Positions 1 to 7,853 of a stretch of 64,000 nt of DNA are shown here, one piece after another. Numbering within the stretch: the stretch's first letter is position 1; each line of letters opens with the position of its first letter. The stretch comes from Nocardiopsis gilva YIM 90087 (GTDB lineage Bacteria; Actinomycetota; Actinomycetes; Streptosporangiales; Streptosporangiaceae). The notes under the pieces were generated by a model. The model was not told the DNA's origin, did not search any database, and was given only the letters and a program-made list of their open reading frames with translations. Position numbers and translations under genes: made by a program. The DNA lies in contig NZ_CP022753.1 in NCBI RefSeq assembly GCF_002263495.1, positions 2,542,001 to 2,606,000 on the forward strand. Direction: 5' to 3'.

Positions 1-341
1 CGGGCGGCGATGAGGGCGGGCATCGAGGGCGCGAGCCCGGACAGCACGGCACCGGCGACGAAGATCAGGATGGCGGCCTGCATGACCGGCCTGCGGCCGA
101 ACCGGTCGCCGAGTTTGCCGTAGAGCGGCATGACGACGGTCGCGGCGACGAGGTAGGCGGTGACAACGGCCGGCATCTGGTCCAGTCCGCCCAGGTCACC
201 GGCGACGAAGGGAAGCGCCGGAGCCATGATCGTGTGGTCCAGCGCGCCGAGCAGCATGGCCAGCATCAGTCCTGGGAGGATCAGGCCGATGCGGGGGAGG
301 GCGGCCGAGCCGGTGTCGCGGTGCACGTCGTGTCGGGGCAC
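1..341 (-). CDS. MFS drug-efflux transporter, N-terminal part (runs off window)
   Basis: Translation of the minus strand gives about 113 residues of a major facilitator, probably of the 14-helix DHA2 (EmrB/QacA) group. A first membrane helix leads into LDHTIMAPALP, and the loop after helix 2 carries GKLGDRFGRRPV, the family's motif A. The GTG start at 341 follows a GGAGAGGAGG ribosome site by about seven bases. The C-terminal three quarters lie outside the window. Such pumps export cationic drugs or antibiotics with proton antiport, but the substrate cannot be told. Two palindromic elements at 401-463 lie just upstream and may be its operator. Confidence 0.85.
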   Translation of the reverse strand, partial: MPRHDVHRDTGSAALPRIGLILPGLMLAMLLGALDHTIMAPALPFVAGDLGGLDQMPAVVTAYLVAATVVMPLYGKLGDRFGRRPVMQAAILIFVAGAVLSGLAPSMPALIAA

Positions 342-400
342 GCGGTCTTCCTCCTCTCCGTAGCGCGCGGGGCGCGGTGGAAGGGACGTCCGAGCCAACT

Positions 401-463
401 AGGAAACGCGGCGTTCTCTATCACGACGCTACGCGGCGCTCTGAGGAAACGCAACGTTCTCTA
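401..463. promoter_or_regulatory. Two 20-bp palindrome-like operator candidates
   Basis: Positions 401-420 and 444-463 carry nearly the same 20 bases: AGGAAACG, then CGG or CAA, then CGTTCTCTA. Only two bases differ. Each contains an inverted AACG/CGTT core of the kind bound by TetR-family repressors. The copies are 43 bp apart, four helical turns, upstream of the MFS gene on the minus strand and 157 bp before the hydrolase gene on the plus strand. No TetR gene is inside the window, so the regulator is unknown. Confidence 0.55.
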
Positions 464-619
464 CCGAGCGTGGTGTTTGTTCACCTCAGGGCAACCACTT
501 CGGGCACAGCCGAAACAGCGTGACCTGCGGAACCAGCGGCACAACCGGGTCGTCGGAGATGTCGGTTCCGGAGAGATGGGTGTCCGGAACCACCCTCACG
601 ACGAATGGTTGGACAACGA

Positions 620-1897
620 ATGGCAGAGCACGAGGTCAGCCGGCGCGGATTCGGCAAGCTCGCGGGTGCGGCCGGTGTCGGGGCGGCGCTCGGCGGGACG
701 CTGGCAGCGTCACCGGCATCGGCGGCGACCCGCACCTGGCACCAGGGCGGACAGTACGTCAAGTCGCTGCGCGTCTTCGACGGCACCATGAAGACGTTCA
801 TGCAGGACCGGAACATCTCGGCGGGCCAGCTCGCGGTGAGTTACAAGGGGCGGCTCGTCTTCGGCCGGTCCTACGCGTGGACCGACGACGAGAAGCTGCG
901 CTTCGGCCCCACGGCACTCTTCCGCATCGCGAGCCTGTCGAAGTCGATCACCGCCACCGCGGTGAACCTGCTCGTGCAGCAGGGCAGGCTCAAGCTCAGC
1001 ACCCCCGTGACCGAACTGCTGGAGCTGAACCCGCCGGAGGGAGAGAAGGTCGACCCCCGGGTCTCGGAGATCACGGTGCGGCGGCTGCTCCAGCACCTGG
1101 CCGGGTGGGACCGGGACATCTCGGGCGACGCCACGTTCGAGAACTTCGCGACCGCGAAGCAGCTGGGTGTCGGGCTGCCGGTGGGCATCGACCAGATCAT
1201 CCGCTACGGCGCGGGCAAACCACTGGACCACGACCCCGGCACGAAGTACGCCTACTGCAACTACGGCTACATGCTGCTGGGCAAGATCGTCGAGAAGGTC
1301 TCCGGGCAGCCCTTCGAGACGTTCGTGAAGAAGAACGTGCTCAACCCGATGGGCATCACCCGGATGCGGCAGGGCCGGACCCTCGCCGAACACCGCGCGC
1401 CCACCGAGGTGCCCTACTTCTCCCAGTACACCAGCACCACAGTGATGGACGACTCGGGGAAGAAGGTCCCCCTGCCGTACGGCGGGTTCCGGCTCGAGAA
1501 CTTCGAGGCGACCGGGGGATGGCTGTCCTCCGCCGTCGACATGGTCCGCTTCGCGTCGCTGTTCGACTCGACCAAGGTGCTGAACACCGCCTCGGTCAAG
1601 CGGACCTTCGCCGAGCCCGAGACCGGGATCAACAGCAAGGGTTACTACTACGGCATGGGCTGGCTGGTGCGGCCGGTCAGCGGTGGCAGCGGGATGAACA
1701 CGTGGCACGACGGCAGCGTGGGCGGAACGTTCGCCTACATGGTGCGGCAGTACAACGGGATCTCATGGGTGGCGTTGTTCAACCAGCGTGATGACAAGTC
1801 GGGGAAGAGCTACTACGACATCGACAGCTCGATGTGGGACGCGATCAGGAGCGTCAAGAGCTGGCCGTCGCACGACCTGTACGACAAGTACTTCTAG
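620..1897 (+). CDS. Exported serine hydrolase, beta-lactamase class C / PBP-like
   Basis: Encodes about 425 residues. The N terminus SRRGFGKLAG followed by a hydrophobic Ala/Gly stretch and ASPASA is a twin-arginine signal with a cleavage site near residue 35. The serine beta-lactamase fold is shown by S-L-S-K (catalytic Ser and Lys, about residues 105-108), Y-C-N, and W-H-D-G near the C terminus in place of KTG. Family members are esterases, D-amino-acid peptidases or beta-lactamases, so the substrate is open. An in-frame ATG at 605 is possible, but 620 gives a normal TAT n-region. Neither has a strong ribosome site. A hairpin at 1921-1948 probably ends the transcript. Confidence 0.8.
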   Translation: MAEHEVSRRGFGKLAGAAGVGAALGGTLAASPASAATRTWHQGGQYVKSLRVFDGTMKTFMQDRNISAGQLAVSYKGRLVFGRSYAWTDDEKLRFGPTALFRIASLSKSITATAVNLLVQQGRLKLSTPVTELLELNPPEGEKVDPRVSEITVRRLLQHLAGWDRDISGDATFENFATAKQLGVGLPVGIDQIIRYGAGKPLDHDPGTKYAYCNYGYMLLGKIVEKVSGQPFETFVKKNVLNPMGITRMRQGRTLAEHRAPTEVPYFSQYTSTTVMDDSGKKVPLPYGGFRLENFEATGGWLSSAVDMVRFASLFDSTKVLNTASVKRTFAEPETGINSKGYYYGMGWLVRPVSGGSGMNTWHDGSVGGTFAYMVRQYNGISWVALFNQRDDKSGKSYYDIDSSMWDAIRSVKSWPSHDLYDKYF

Positions 1898-1920
1898 AAG
1901 CCGCTGAAGTGGGCAAACGA

Positions 1921-1948
1921 AGGGCGGGGGCCGTGTGGCGCCCGCCCT
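1921..1948. terminator. Hairpin between convergent genes
   Basis: AGGGCGGG and CCCGCCCT form an 8-bp stem with a 12-base loop, 23 bases after the hydrolase stop and 33 bases before the DUF397 stop on the other strand. There is no T-tract. It may serve both convergent genes. Confidence 0.45.
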
Positions 1949-1981
1949 GGTGTGCTTGTACGGAGGATGGGGGAGTGGAAG

Positions 1982-2287
1982 TTACAGGCGTTCGGCCTTG
2001 GCATTGGCGAGGAGCGCTGCCCACTCTTGCCCGGGGAACGCGAGGTGGCCGAGGGGTCTGTTCTGCGTGTCACGGATGAGGATGGAGTGGGGGGTTTCCG
2101 CGACCTCGACGCAGTTGCCGCCCTTGGAGTTGCTGTAGCTCGACTTGTTCCACGCCTCCGCGATCTCGACGCAGTCTCCACCCGTCTCGTTGCTGTAGCT
2201 CGATTTGTGCCAGTCCAGCCGTGCTTCAACGCAGTTGGCGGCACCTCCTGTGCTGTAGCTGGACTTGTTCCACTTATTACTCATCAT
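1982..2287 (-). CDS. DUF397 protein with triplicated N-terminal motif
   Basis: Encodes 101 residues. Ordinary DUF397 proteins are about 60-70 residues with one W-x-KSSYS...GG-x-CVE motif and a C-terminal half (RD...F...EWAAL). Here the motif occurs three times, as WNKSSYS, WHKSSYS and WNKSSYS each followed by a CVE, and then one C-terminal half (LIRDTQ...EWAALL). The start ATG overlaps the stop of the upstream XRE gene (ATGA), so the two are translationally coupled. DUF397 proteins act with neighbouring XRE regulators in differentiation control (WhiJ-like systems); their biochemical role is not settled. The triplication looks like internal tandem duplication. Confidence 0.85.
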   Translation of the reverse strand: MMSNKWNKSSYSTGGAANCVEARLDWHKSSYSNETGGDCVEIAEAWNKSSYSNSKGGNCVEVAETPHSILIRDTQNRPLGHLAFPGQEWAALLANAKAERL

Positions 2288-3105
2288 GGGAGTTCTCCAA
2301 TGGCGCTGGCGATGAGATCACGTGATGTCGCCTCAGGGAGCGCGGCTCCGCGTAGTTCGCCGAACACACGCGTATAGTCCGCTATGGCATCCGGATCTTC
2401 GACAGGATTACCGGCGTTTCGAGTCTCTGTGTACAAGACCTGTCCCCTGTGGGGAACGGTGAACAGGTGGAATGCTCCATCTAGACCGGGGTGCAGGTGA
2501 GTTGCAATCGGTACCACCTGAATCGTCACCCGTGGTCGTTCACCCACCATCAGCAGATGCTCCAGCTGGCGGCCCATCGTCTCACGCCCCCCGAAGGGGC
2601 GGCGTAACACAGTTTCGTCAAGGACGACGATGAGGATGGGTGGACGTTCTGAAGTGAGGATGGCCTGCCTGTCTAGCCGTCCTCTGACCTGTTCTTCTAT
2701 CTCTTCGTCTGTGAGGGCGGGGCTGCCAATGCGAAGAATGGTGCGTATGTATGCTTCTGTTTGAAGTGGTCCTGGGATCAGTAGTGGGTGATATTCCCTT
2801 ATTTCGGATGATTCTCGCTCAAGTTCTGCAACACCCCGAAACCACTCAGGGAGTCCGTTATAAGAGTTTAGGGCCTCCCACATCCGCTGGAGGGATCCGC
2901 CTGTTGAAAGCAGATGGTCTATCTGGGCCAAAACTTCGCGAGTGGTACCTCGCACGCCGCGCTCGATCCCACTGATTGTCCCGTAGGACATGTTCAGGCG
3001 CTTGGCAAGCTCGTCTTGCGTCAGACCAGCTTGAAGCCGAAGTCGCCGTAGTTCCCGACCGATCCTGACCCACTGTGGACGTGACCTGTCAGCCATGTTC
3101 AACAT
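2284..3105 (-). CDS. XRE-family regulator with DUF5753 domain
   Basis: Encodes 273 residues. A helix-turn-helix (about residues 16-68: LRLQAGLTQDELAKRLNMSY then GTISGIERG) is followed by a DUF5753 domain (YHPLLIPGPLQTEAYIRTIL onward). This is the usual actinomycete WhiJ-like regulator architecture and length. The start could be ATG at 3105 or the fourth codon ATG at 3096; neither shows a ribosome site. Three AACCG copies at 3111-3136 lie right upstream and could be an autoregulatory site. The DUF397 gene downstream overlaps by four bases. The target is not deducible. Confidence 0.88.
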   Translation of the reverse strand: MLNMADRSRPQWVRIGRELRRLRLQAGLTQDELAKRLNMSYGTISGIERGVRGTTREVLAQIDHLLSTGGSLQRMWEALNSYNGLPEWFRGVAELERESSEIREYHPLLIPGPLQTEAYIRTILRIGSPALTDEEIEEQVRGRLDRQAILTSERPPILIVVLDETVLRRPFGGRETMGRQLEHLLMVGERPRVTIQVVPIATHLHPGLDGAFHLFTVPHRGQVLYTETRNAGNPVEDPDAIADYTRVFGELRGAALPEATSRDLIASAIGELP

Positions 3106-3110
3106 GATTG

Positions 3111-3136
3111 AACCGTCACTTAACCGGCGTCAACCG
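3111..3136. promoter_or_regulatory. Helically phased AACCG triplet upstream of the XRE gene
   Basis: AACCG begins at 3111, 3122 and 3132, spacings of 11 and 10 bases, so all three face the same side of the helix. The last copy is part of the palindrome AACCGGTT. The array begins six bases upstream of the XRE start and lies between that gene and the divergent small gene at 3302. Confidence 0.35.
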
Positions 3137-3301
3137 GTTTGAAAATAAATCCCCATATCTGTTGAGTCTCTGGCGGCGTGAGTCGGGTTGAGTCAGTCTG
3201 TTCACACGGCACCTCCGGTGCCAACGACAGCGGCCCTGGCCGGTGGGCGAACACCAACCAGGGCCTTGATCCACAACCTGACGCAACAGGTGGAGGACCC
3301 A

Positions 3302-3616
3302 ATGGGCAAGGCTATCCCGACTCCCGACGGCGGGCGTCCCCGAACCCCGGCCGAGCGGCTGGCGGACTACAACCTCTTCCTCACGCTCGACCTTGAGTAC
3401 TTCATGACCTGGCGGCTCTCGTACACCGGCCCGCACTACCTCGACCCGGTCAACTACACCGCCGACCGCCGCTTCGACCCGCCCGAGTACTACCGCTCCG
3501 TCGGCGTCGTCTCCCACATCGAGACCCCCGACATCTGTGAACTCTCCACTCAGCTCCGCAAGCAGGCCCTTCTCGACTGGGCGCTGCAGACCCCCGACCC
3601 GAAGACGGACGGCTGA
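3302..3616 (+). CDS. Small hypothetical protein beside XRE/DUF397 pair
   Basis: Encodes about 104 residues, soluble and rich in Tyr, Asp and Pro, with no family I can name. The start ATG at 3302 is chosen because GGTGGAGG precedes it by five bases; an upstream in-frame ATG at 3188 has no ribosome site and adds 38 low-complexity residues. Recognisable stretches are ERLADYNLFLTLDLEYFMTW and DPPEYYRSVGVVSH. Short proteins of this kind are common next to XRE/DUF397 pairs in filamentous actinomycetes. A perfect 13-bp hairpin follows the stop. Confidence 0.7.
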   Translation: MGKAIPTPDGGRPRTPAERLADYNLFLTLDLEYFMTWRLSYTGPHYLDPVNYTADRRFDPPEYYRSVGVVSHIETPDICELSTQLRKQALLDWALQTPDPKTDG

Positions 3617-3627
3617 GCCACCCCCCA

Positions 3628-3671
3628 CCGTGCCGTCGAGTCCGAGGCGAGGGGCGGGCTCGACGGCACGG
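3628..3671 (+). terminator. Perfect 13-bp hairpin after the small hypothetical gene
   Basis: Arms 3628-3640 (CCGTGCCGTCGAG) and 3659-3671 (its exact complement) enclose an 18-base loop, 12 bases after the stop at 3616. There is no T-run, which is normal for GC-rich actinobacterial terminators. Confidence 0.6.
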
Positions 3672-3827
3672 CTCCCTCCCAGGCCCTCCCTAGAGTCAGT
3701 GTTTTTCTGGTCTGACCGAGGTAATCACCGGTGATTCGGCACCTACTTAGGGCTGTTCCTCGTGTCTCATGCGTATGGCGGAGTGTGGAGAGAGCCCACG
3801 CCTTGGTCTTCGTGGAGTGAGAGAGCC

Positions 3828-4703
3828 ATGTCCTTGCCCGTACTGCTCGGTGCGAATGTCGATCCCACCTGGTCCGACCCCCAGTTCCCCGTGCGGCTGG
3901 CCCGGCGGATGGATGCTGCCGGGCTGGACCTGATCAGCGTGCAGGATCACCCCTACCAGCGCGCCTTCTACGACACCTGGACCCTGATCAGCTATCTCGC
4001 GGCTGCCACCGAGCGCATCACGCTCGTGCCCACCGTGGCTAACCTGCCTCTGCGTCCCCCCGCTGTCCTGGCCAAGTCGGCTGCCAGCCTGCATCGTCTC
4101 TCCGGTGGGAGGATCCAGCTCGGCCTTGGCTCGGGGGCGATCTGGGACGCGATCGCCGCCATGGGCGGCCCTCGCCGTAGCCCAAAGGAAGCCGTCGATG
4201 CCCTGGATGAGGCGATCGACGTTGTCCGCGCGGTGTGGAGTGAGGAGCGGGCGGTTCGCTTTGAAGGCGTCCACTACCGGCTGGCGGGTCTGCACCCCGG
4301 GCCGCCCGCAGGCCCCGGGCTGGGGATATGGCTCGGTGCGTACGGACCCCGCACTCTGCGCCTGACCGGTGCGAAGGCCGACGGCTGGATGCCCTCGCTC
4401 GGCTTCCTCCCGCTCGACCGCCTCAGCGAGGCCGTCATCCGGATCGACACCGCCGCGCAGGAGGCGGGCCGCGACCCGGCCCAGATACGCAAGGTCTACA
4501 ACCTCAACGGCGTGATCGGCACTGAGTCGAGCACCCCATTCCAGGGGTCCGTCCAGCAGTGGATCGACCAACTGGCCGAACTGGTCAGCGACTTCGGCAT
4601 GAACGCCTTCATCTACTGGCCCAGCGACGATCACGAACGCCAGCTCACCCTCTTCGCCGAAGAAGTCGCCCCTGCCGCCCGCCAGGCCCTTGCGGAGGTA
4701 TGA
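3828..4703 (+). CDS. LLM-class flavin-dependent oxidoreductase
   Basis: Encodes 291 residues of a luciferase-like monooxygenase or F420-dependent reductase fold. The N terminus VLLGANVDPTW with ISVQDHPY, then a conserved RITLVPTVANLPLRPPAVLA and GGRIQLGLGSG strand-loop, is typical of this barrel. ATG at 3828 is preceded by GTGAGAGAG; an in-frame ATG at 3762 would add 22 residues that lack family similarity. The family uses reduced FMN or F420 and the substrate is not predictable. Its stop lies about 50 bases from the truncated end of an oppositely oriented MFS gene, so it sits at a rearrangement junction. Confidence 0.85.
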   Translation: MSLPVLLGANVDPTWSDPQFPVRLARRMDAAGLDLISVQDHPYQRAFYDTWTLISYLAAATERITLVPTVANLPLRPPAVLAKSAASLHRLSGGRIQLGLGSGAIWDAIAAMGGPRRSPKEAVDALDEAIDVVRAVWSEERAVRFEGVHYRLAGLHPGPPAGPGLGIWLGAYGPRTLRLTGAKADGWMPSLGFLPLDRLSEAVIRIDTAAQEAGRDPAQIRKVYNLNGVIGTESSTPFQGSVQQWIDQLAELVSDFGMNAFIYWPSDDHERQLTLFAEEVAPAARQALAEV

Positions 4704-4756
4704 AGGAGGCCCGTGAGGCTGGCCAGTAGTGGAAGAAGACCAGGGCCGCCGCGAGT

Positions 4757-5702
4757 CGCGCAGTGCCTGGTCGGTGGTTCGCGCCTCGAGGCCGAGAACG
4801 CGCAGGTTGGTCGGGATCCACAGCTGGAACCCGTAGGTCACCAGCCCGATACCGATTCCGAAGATCACAACGGCTGCGCTGAAACCGGCGAAGGGGAAGC
4901 GGAACAGGGGGCCATGGCCACTCGCCCAGTCCGCGCCGATCATCGCGTCCTGTCGCGCGGCGTCGGCAGGCCGCGCCGTGGCCCCGTACATCGCCATGAT
5001 GGCGGTGGCCTCGCGGACGCGTCCGTGCAGCAGCAGGAACCGGGGCGACTCCGGGAGCCAGCGGTTGAGCAGGATGAGCAGGGCCCCGGTGGGCGCCCCG
5101 ACCAGCCACAGCACCCGCCAGGAGTACTCCGGGATGAGCTCGGCCGCCAGCCAGCCGGTGAGCGCGTAGGCGAGCGCCGGAGTACCGCCGATGAGCACCA
5201 TCACCCACCCCCGATGACGCGCCGGGATGGTCTCGGCCAGCAGGGAGAAGGTGATGGGCAGCATGCCTCCGGCCGCCACCCCCATGAGCGCGCACATCAC
5301 CAGGTTCCACGCGAACGAGGGCATGGCCCCGCACCCGGCCGTGCTCACGAACAGCACGCCCGCCAGGAGAATGGCCGAGCGTCGGCCGATCCGGTCGGCC
5401 ATCGAGCCCCAAAGCAGCGATCCGACCACGGTTCCGATCAGTCCGCTGAGCGGGAGCAGGGCCACGGGAAGCCCGCCTTCGGGGTTGAGCGGTGACCGCA
5501 GCCCGTACTCGGCGGTCATCCCCGGCGCCACGAAGCCGAGCGTGACCGGCTTCATCGCGTCAACGGTCACCGCTGCGACCAGGACGGCCACCAGCGTGAT
5601 GTGGGCGCGGTTCAGGCGGGCACTGCGTGGGTGGTTTCTAGTGTCTGCTGCAACAACCCATTGGAACCAAGGCTGGAATTTGGTGCACTTCGCCGAGATC
5701 AA
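4757..5702 (-). pseudogene. MFS transporter truncated after about seven helices
   Basis: From 5702 the minus strand encodes a metabolite-type MFS carrier: helix 1 with VDAMKPVTLGFVAPG, WGSMADRIGRRSA (motif A) and a PESPRFLLLHGR loop between the two halves. Similarity stops at about residue 316 (LEARTTDQALRD), just inside the seventh helix. Full carriers of this type run to 430-450 residues with twelve helices. Beyond that point the open frame only reads antisense through the LLM gene. The remaining half cannot be a normal transporter. The start is also uncertain, because the first 28 residues do not look like the family. Confidence 0.75.
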
Positions 5703-5735
5703 CGGGGGAGGGCCGCCCCTCCCCCGTGCGTGCCC

Positions 5736-6182
5736 TCAGCGTCTCCACGCGCCCGCGTCTCCGGCCACGGTGTCGATCGCACTCAGCAGCTCACCGGGGA
5801 CGCGGTCCGGAACCAGGCGGCCGTCCTCCCACCGCATCCACGCCAGCTGCTGCTCTCCCTTGGCCGCCGTCCGCTCCGCACCGTCCGGCTCCAGCCGCAC
5901 GTAGTCGAACAGCAGGGTGAGCCGGTTCTGCGTGACCTCTCCGGCCCGCATCCGGACCGCGACCCGGTCGAACGCCGCCAGCTCCGCCAGGTACTCGCAC
6001 GAGCACCGCGTGGTGACCATGGCGGCGCCGTCGTCGAGCGCGGCGACCAGCGTCGGCACATGTTCCCAGAGGAATTGTTCGCGGCAGCGGCCCTGCCACC
6101 GCAGAAAGTGCGAGAAATAAACATTTCCCAGCGCATTCGTCTCCTCGAACGAAACGGTGTGCAGGAATTCGAAGTATTTCAT
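5736..6182 (-). CDS. Enediyne-type hotdog-fold thioesterase (TEBC/E10 family)
   Basis: Encodes 148 residues. The motif NALGNVYFSHFLRWQGRCRE closely matches the enediyne thioesterases such as CalE7, DynE7 and SgcE10, which release the polyene product from the enediyne synthase. Length fits the family. The start is taken as ATG 6182, five bases after GGGAAGG; a GTG two codons upstream is less likely. It is divergent from the monooxygenase remnant and the PKS, whereas in most enediyne clusters the thioesterase follows the PKS on the same strand, so the locus has been rearranged. The assignment rests on sequence pattern only. Confidence 0.85.
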   Translation of the reverse strand: MKYFEFLHTVSFEETNALGNVYFSHFLRWQGRCREQFLWEHVPTLVAALDDGAAMVTTRCSCEYLAELAAFDRVAVRMRAGEVTQNRLTLLFDYVRLEPDGAERTAAKGEQQLAWMRWEDGRLVPDRVPGELLSAIDTVAGDAGAWRR

Positions 6183-6355
6183 GATCACCTTCCCTGCTTG
6201 GATCTACCCTGATTGTGCAGGCCGCCGCCTGGTCGCGGGTGCGGAATATTGCGGAGCGGCGAGGCGCAATAAATGCCGAGTGCCCGGATTCGATGCTTGT
6301 GAAAATGCAGGGAGTATGGCATGAAAAATCACACCAAACAGGGAAGTCGGGGATC

Positions 6356-6905
6356 ATGTCGCTGGAGCGCTGCTACGACTGCCTGATCGTCGGCGCCCGC
6401 GTCGCGGGCGCCGCCACCGCCATCCTGCTGGCGAACCTCGGGCACCGGGTCCTCCTCGTCGACCGGCGCTCCACCCTCGGCCCCACCCTGTCCACCCACG
6501 TCTTCGGCGAATGGGAGGCGTTCGGACCGCTCGGCGTGGCCGACGCGCTCGCCGCGTCCGGGCACCTCCGATGCGGCGGTTCCGCACCGACACCGCCGGC
6601 TGCGTCACCGAGGCCGACATGGTAGTCACGCCCTATGTCCTGGCGCTGCGTCGCGTGCGCCTGGACCCCCTGCTCCTCGACCGCGCGCGCCCGCTCGGCG
6701 CCACCTGGCGCGGCGGCCATCCCCTGGTCCTCCTGCGCACGACGCAGGGCCGGATGACCGGTGCGGTCCTGCGCGCCCCGGAGGGCGAGCGCACCGTGGC
6801 GGCGCGCGTGGTCGTGGGCGTCGACGGGCGCAACTCACCCGTGGCCCGGCAGGCCGGAGCCGCCGCCTACCTCACCCGTCCCGCCGGGTCCCGGCTCCGG
6901 CCGGG
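6356..6905 (+). pseudogene. FAD-dependent monooxygenase, frameshifted and C-terminally lost
   Basis: ATG 6356 begins CLIVGARVAGAATAILLA...GHRVLLVDR, an FAD-binding Rossmann motif of aromatic-ring monooxygenases and halogenases. At about 6560-6575 the reading frame shifts. The conserved sequence then continues one frame over with RRFRTDTAGCVTEADMVVTP and the DG motif GVDGRNSPVARQAGAAAY. Similarity ends near 6905, about 180 residues in, against 350-400 expected. UnbU begins immediately afterwards. The gene is non-functional as written: one frameshift plus a deletion that removed its C-terminal half and probably the start of unbU. Confidence 0.75.
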
Positions 6906-7849
6906 AGGCCGCGGCACAGGCCCCACAACGGGCGCCCAAGGACCTCCGGGTCGCGGCGCTCACCCGCTTCGCGATCTCCATCTCCGCGTTCACGGTGATC
7001 GGCCACATCTGGCTCGGCATCGAGACGGCCTGGGCGGCACCGGTCGTCGCGCTGCTCACGTCGTATGCCGTCGAGCTTCTCCTGGAGGCCCTGTCCGCCT
7101 GGTCGGCCGGGCGCCGACCGGAGTTCCTCGGGGGCGTGCGCCGATGCGTCGTCTTCCTACTCCCGGCGCACATCTCCGGGCTGGCCATCGCCATGCTGAT
7201 CTACCCGGGCGACCAGCTGTGGCCGTTCGTCTTCGCCGCGGTCGTGGCCGGCGGTGCCAAGCACCTCTTCCGCGCCCCGCTGCGCGGCCGGTTCCGGCAC
7301 TTCATGAACCCGTCCAACCTCGGCATCGCCGCCACCCTCACCCTCTTCCCCTGGGTGGGCATCGCGATCCCCTACCAGTGCACCTCCGGCGTCAGCGGAG
7401 CACTCAACTGGATCATTCCGCTGGCGATCCTGGCCTCGGGCCTGCTCCTCAACATCCAGCTCACCGGCAAGTGGCCGATCGTGCTGGCCTGGATGGGAGG
7501 GTTCGCGGCCCAGGCGGTGATCCGCGCACTGGTGACCGACACCGACCCGCTGGCGGCGCTGGCGCCGATGACCGGGGTGGTGTTCCCGCTGTTCACCAAC
7601 TACATGATCACCGACCCGGGCACGACCCCGGTCCGCCCCCGCGACCAGGTCGTCTTCGCCCTCACCGCGGCCGGTCTCTACGGCCTGCTGACCGGTATGC
7701 ACGTCGTCTACGGGATCTTCTACTGCCTCATCGCGACCTGCCTGCTGCGCGGCGCCCTGACGTGGGCGACGGCCTGGCGGGAGCGGGACCGCGCAGCGGA
7801 CGGCGCCCCGGCGCCGCCGGTTCGGCCAGAGACCCGGCCAGAAAGGTGA
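6761..7849 (+). CDS. UnbU-like enediyne cassette membrane protein
   Basis: From about residue 60 (base 6938) the frame matches UnbU, a polytopic membrane protein with distant likeness to RnfD/NqrB found beside enediyne PKS genes. NPSNLGIAATLTLFPW and TNYMITDPGTTPVRPR are its signature stretches, and about ten hydrophobic helices are visible. The first 60 codons overlap the monooxygenase remnant out of frame and are unlike UnbU, so the native start seems to have been deleted. Translation would have to begin at GTG 6761 or another weak site. The stop lies four bases before the PKS gene. UnbU is part of the conserved enediyne cassette; its exact role is unknown. Confidence 0.7.
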   Translation: MRSCAPRRASAPWRRAWSWASTGATHPWPGRPEPPPTSPVPPGPGSGREAAAQAPQRAPKDLRVAALTRFAISISAFTVIGHIWLGIETAWAAPVVALLTSYAVELLLEALSAWSAGRRPEFLGGVRRCVVFLLPAHISGLAIAMLIYPGDQLWPFVFAAVVAGGAKHLFRAPLRGRFRHFMNPSNLGIAATLTLFPWVGIAIPYQCTSGVSGALNWIIPLAILASGLLLNIQLTGKWPIVLAWMGGFAAQAVIRALVTDTDPLAALAPMTGVVFPLFTNYMITDPGTTPVRPRDQVVFALTAAGLYGLLTGMHVVYGIFYCLIATCLLRGALTWATAWRERDRAADGAPAPPVRPETRPER

Positions 7850-7853
7850 ACTC

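Noticed and set aside
3747-4756. Continuation of the minus-strand MFS frame through the LLM gene
   Set aside because: Residues after about 316 are low-complexity and antisense to a well-supported oxidoreductase.
5695-5705. Third copy of the long palindrome family
   Set aside because: Only an 11-base half-arm (GAGATCAACGG) matches; too short to call without a genome-wide search.
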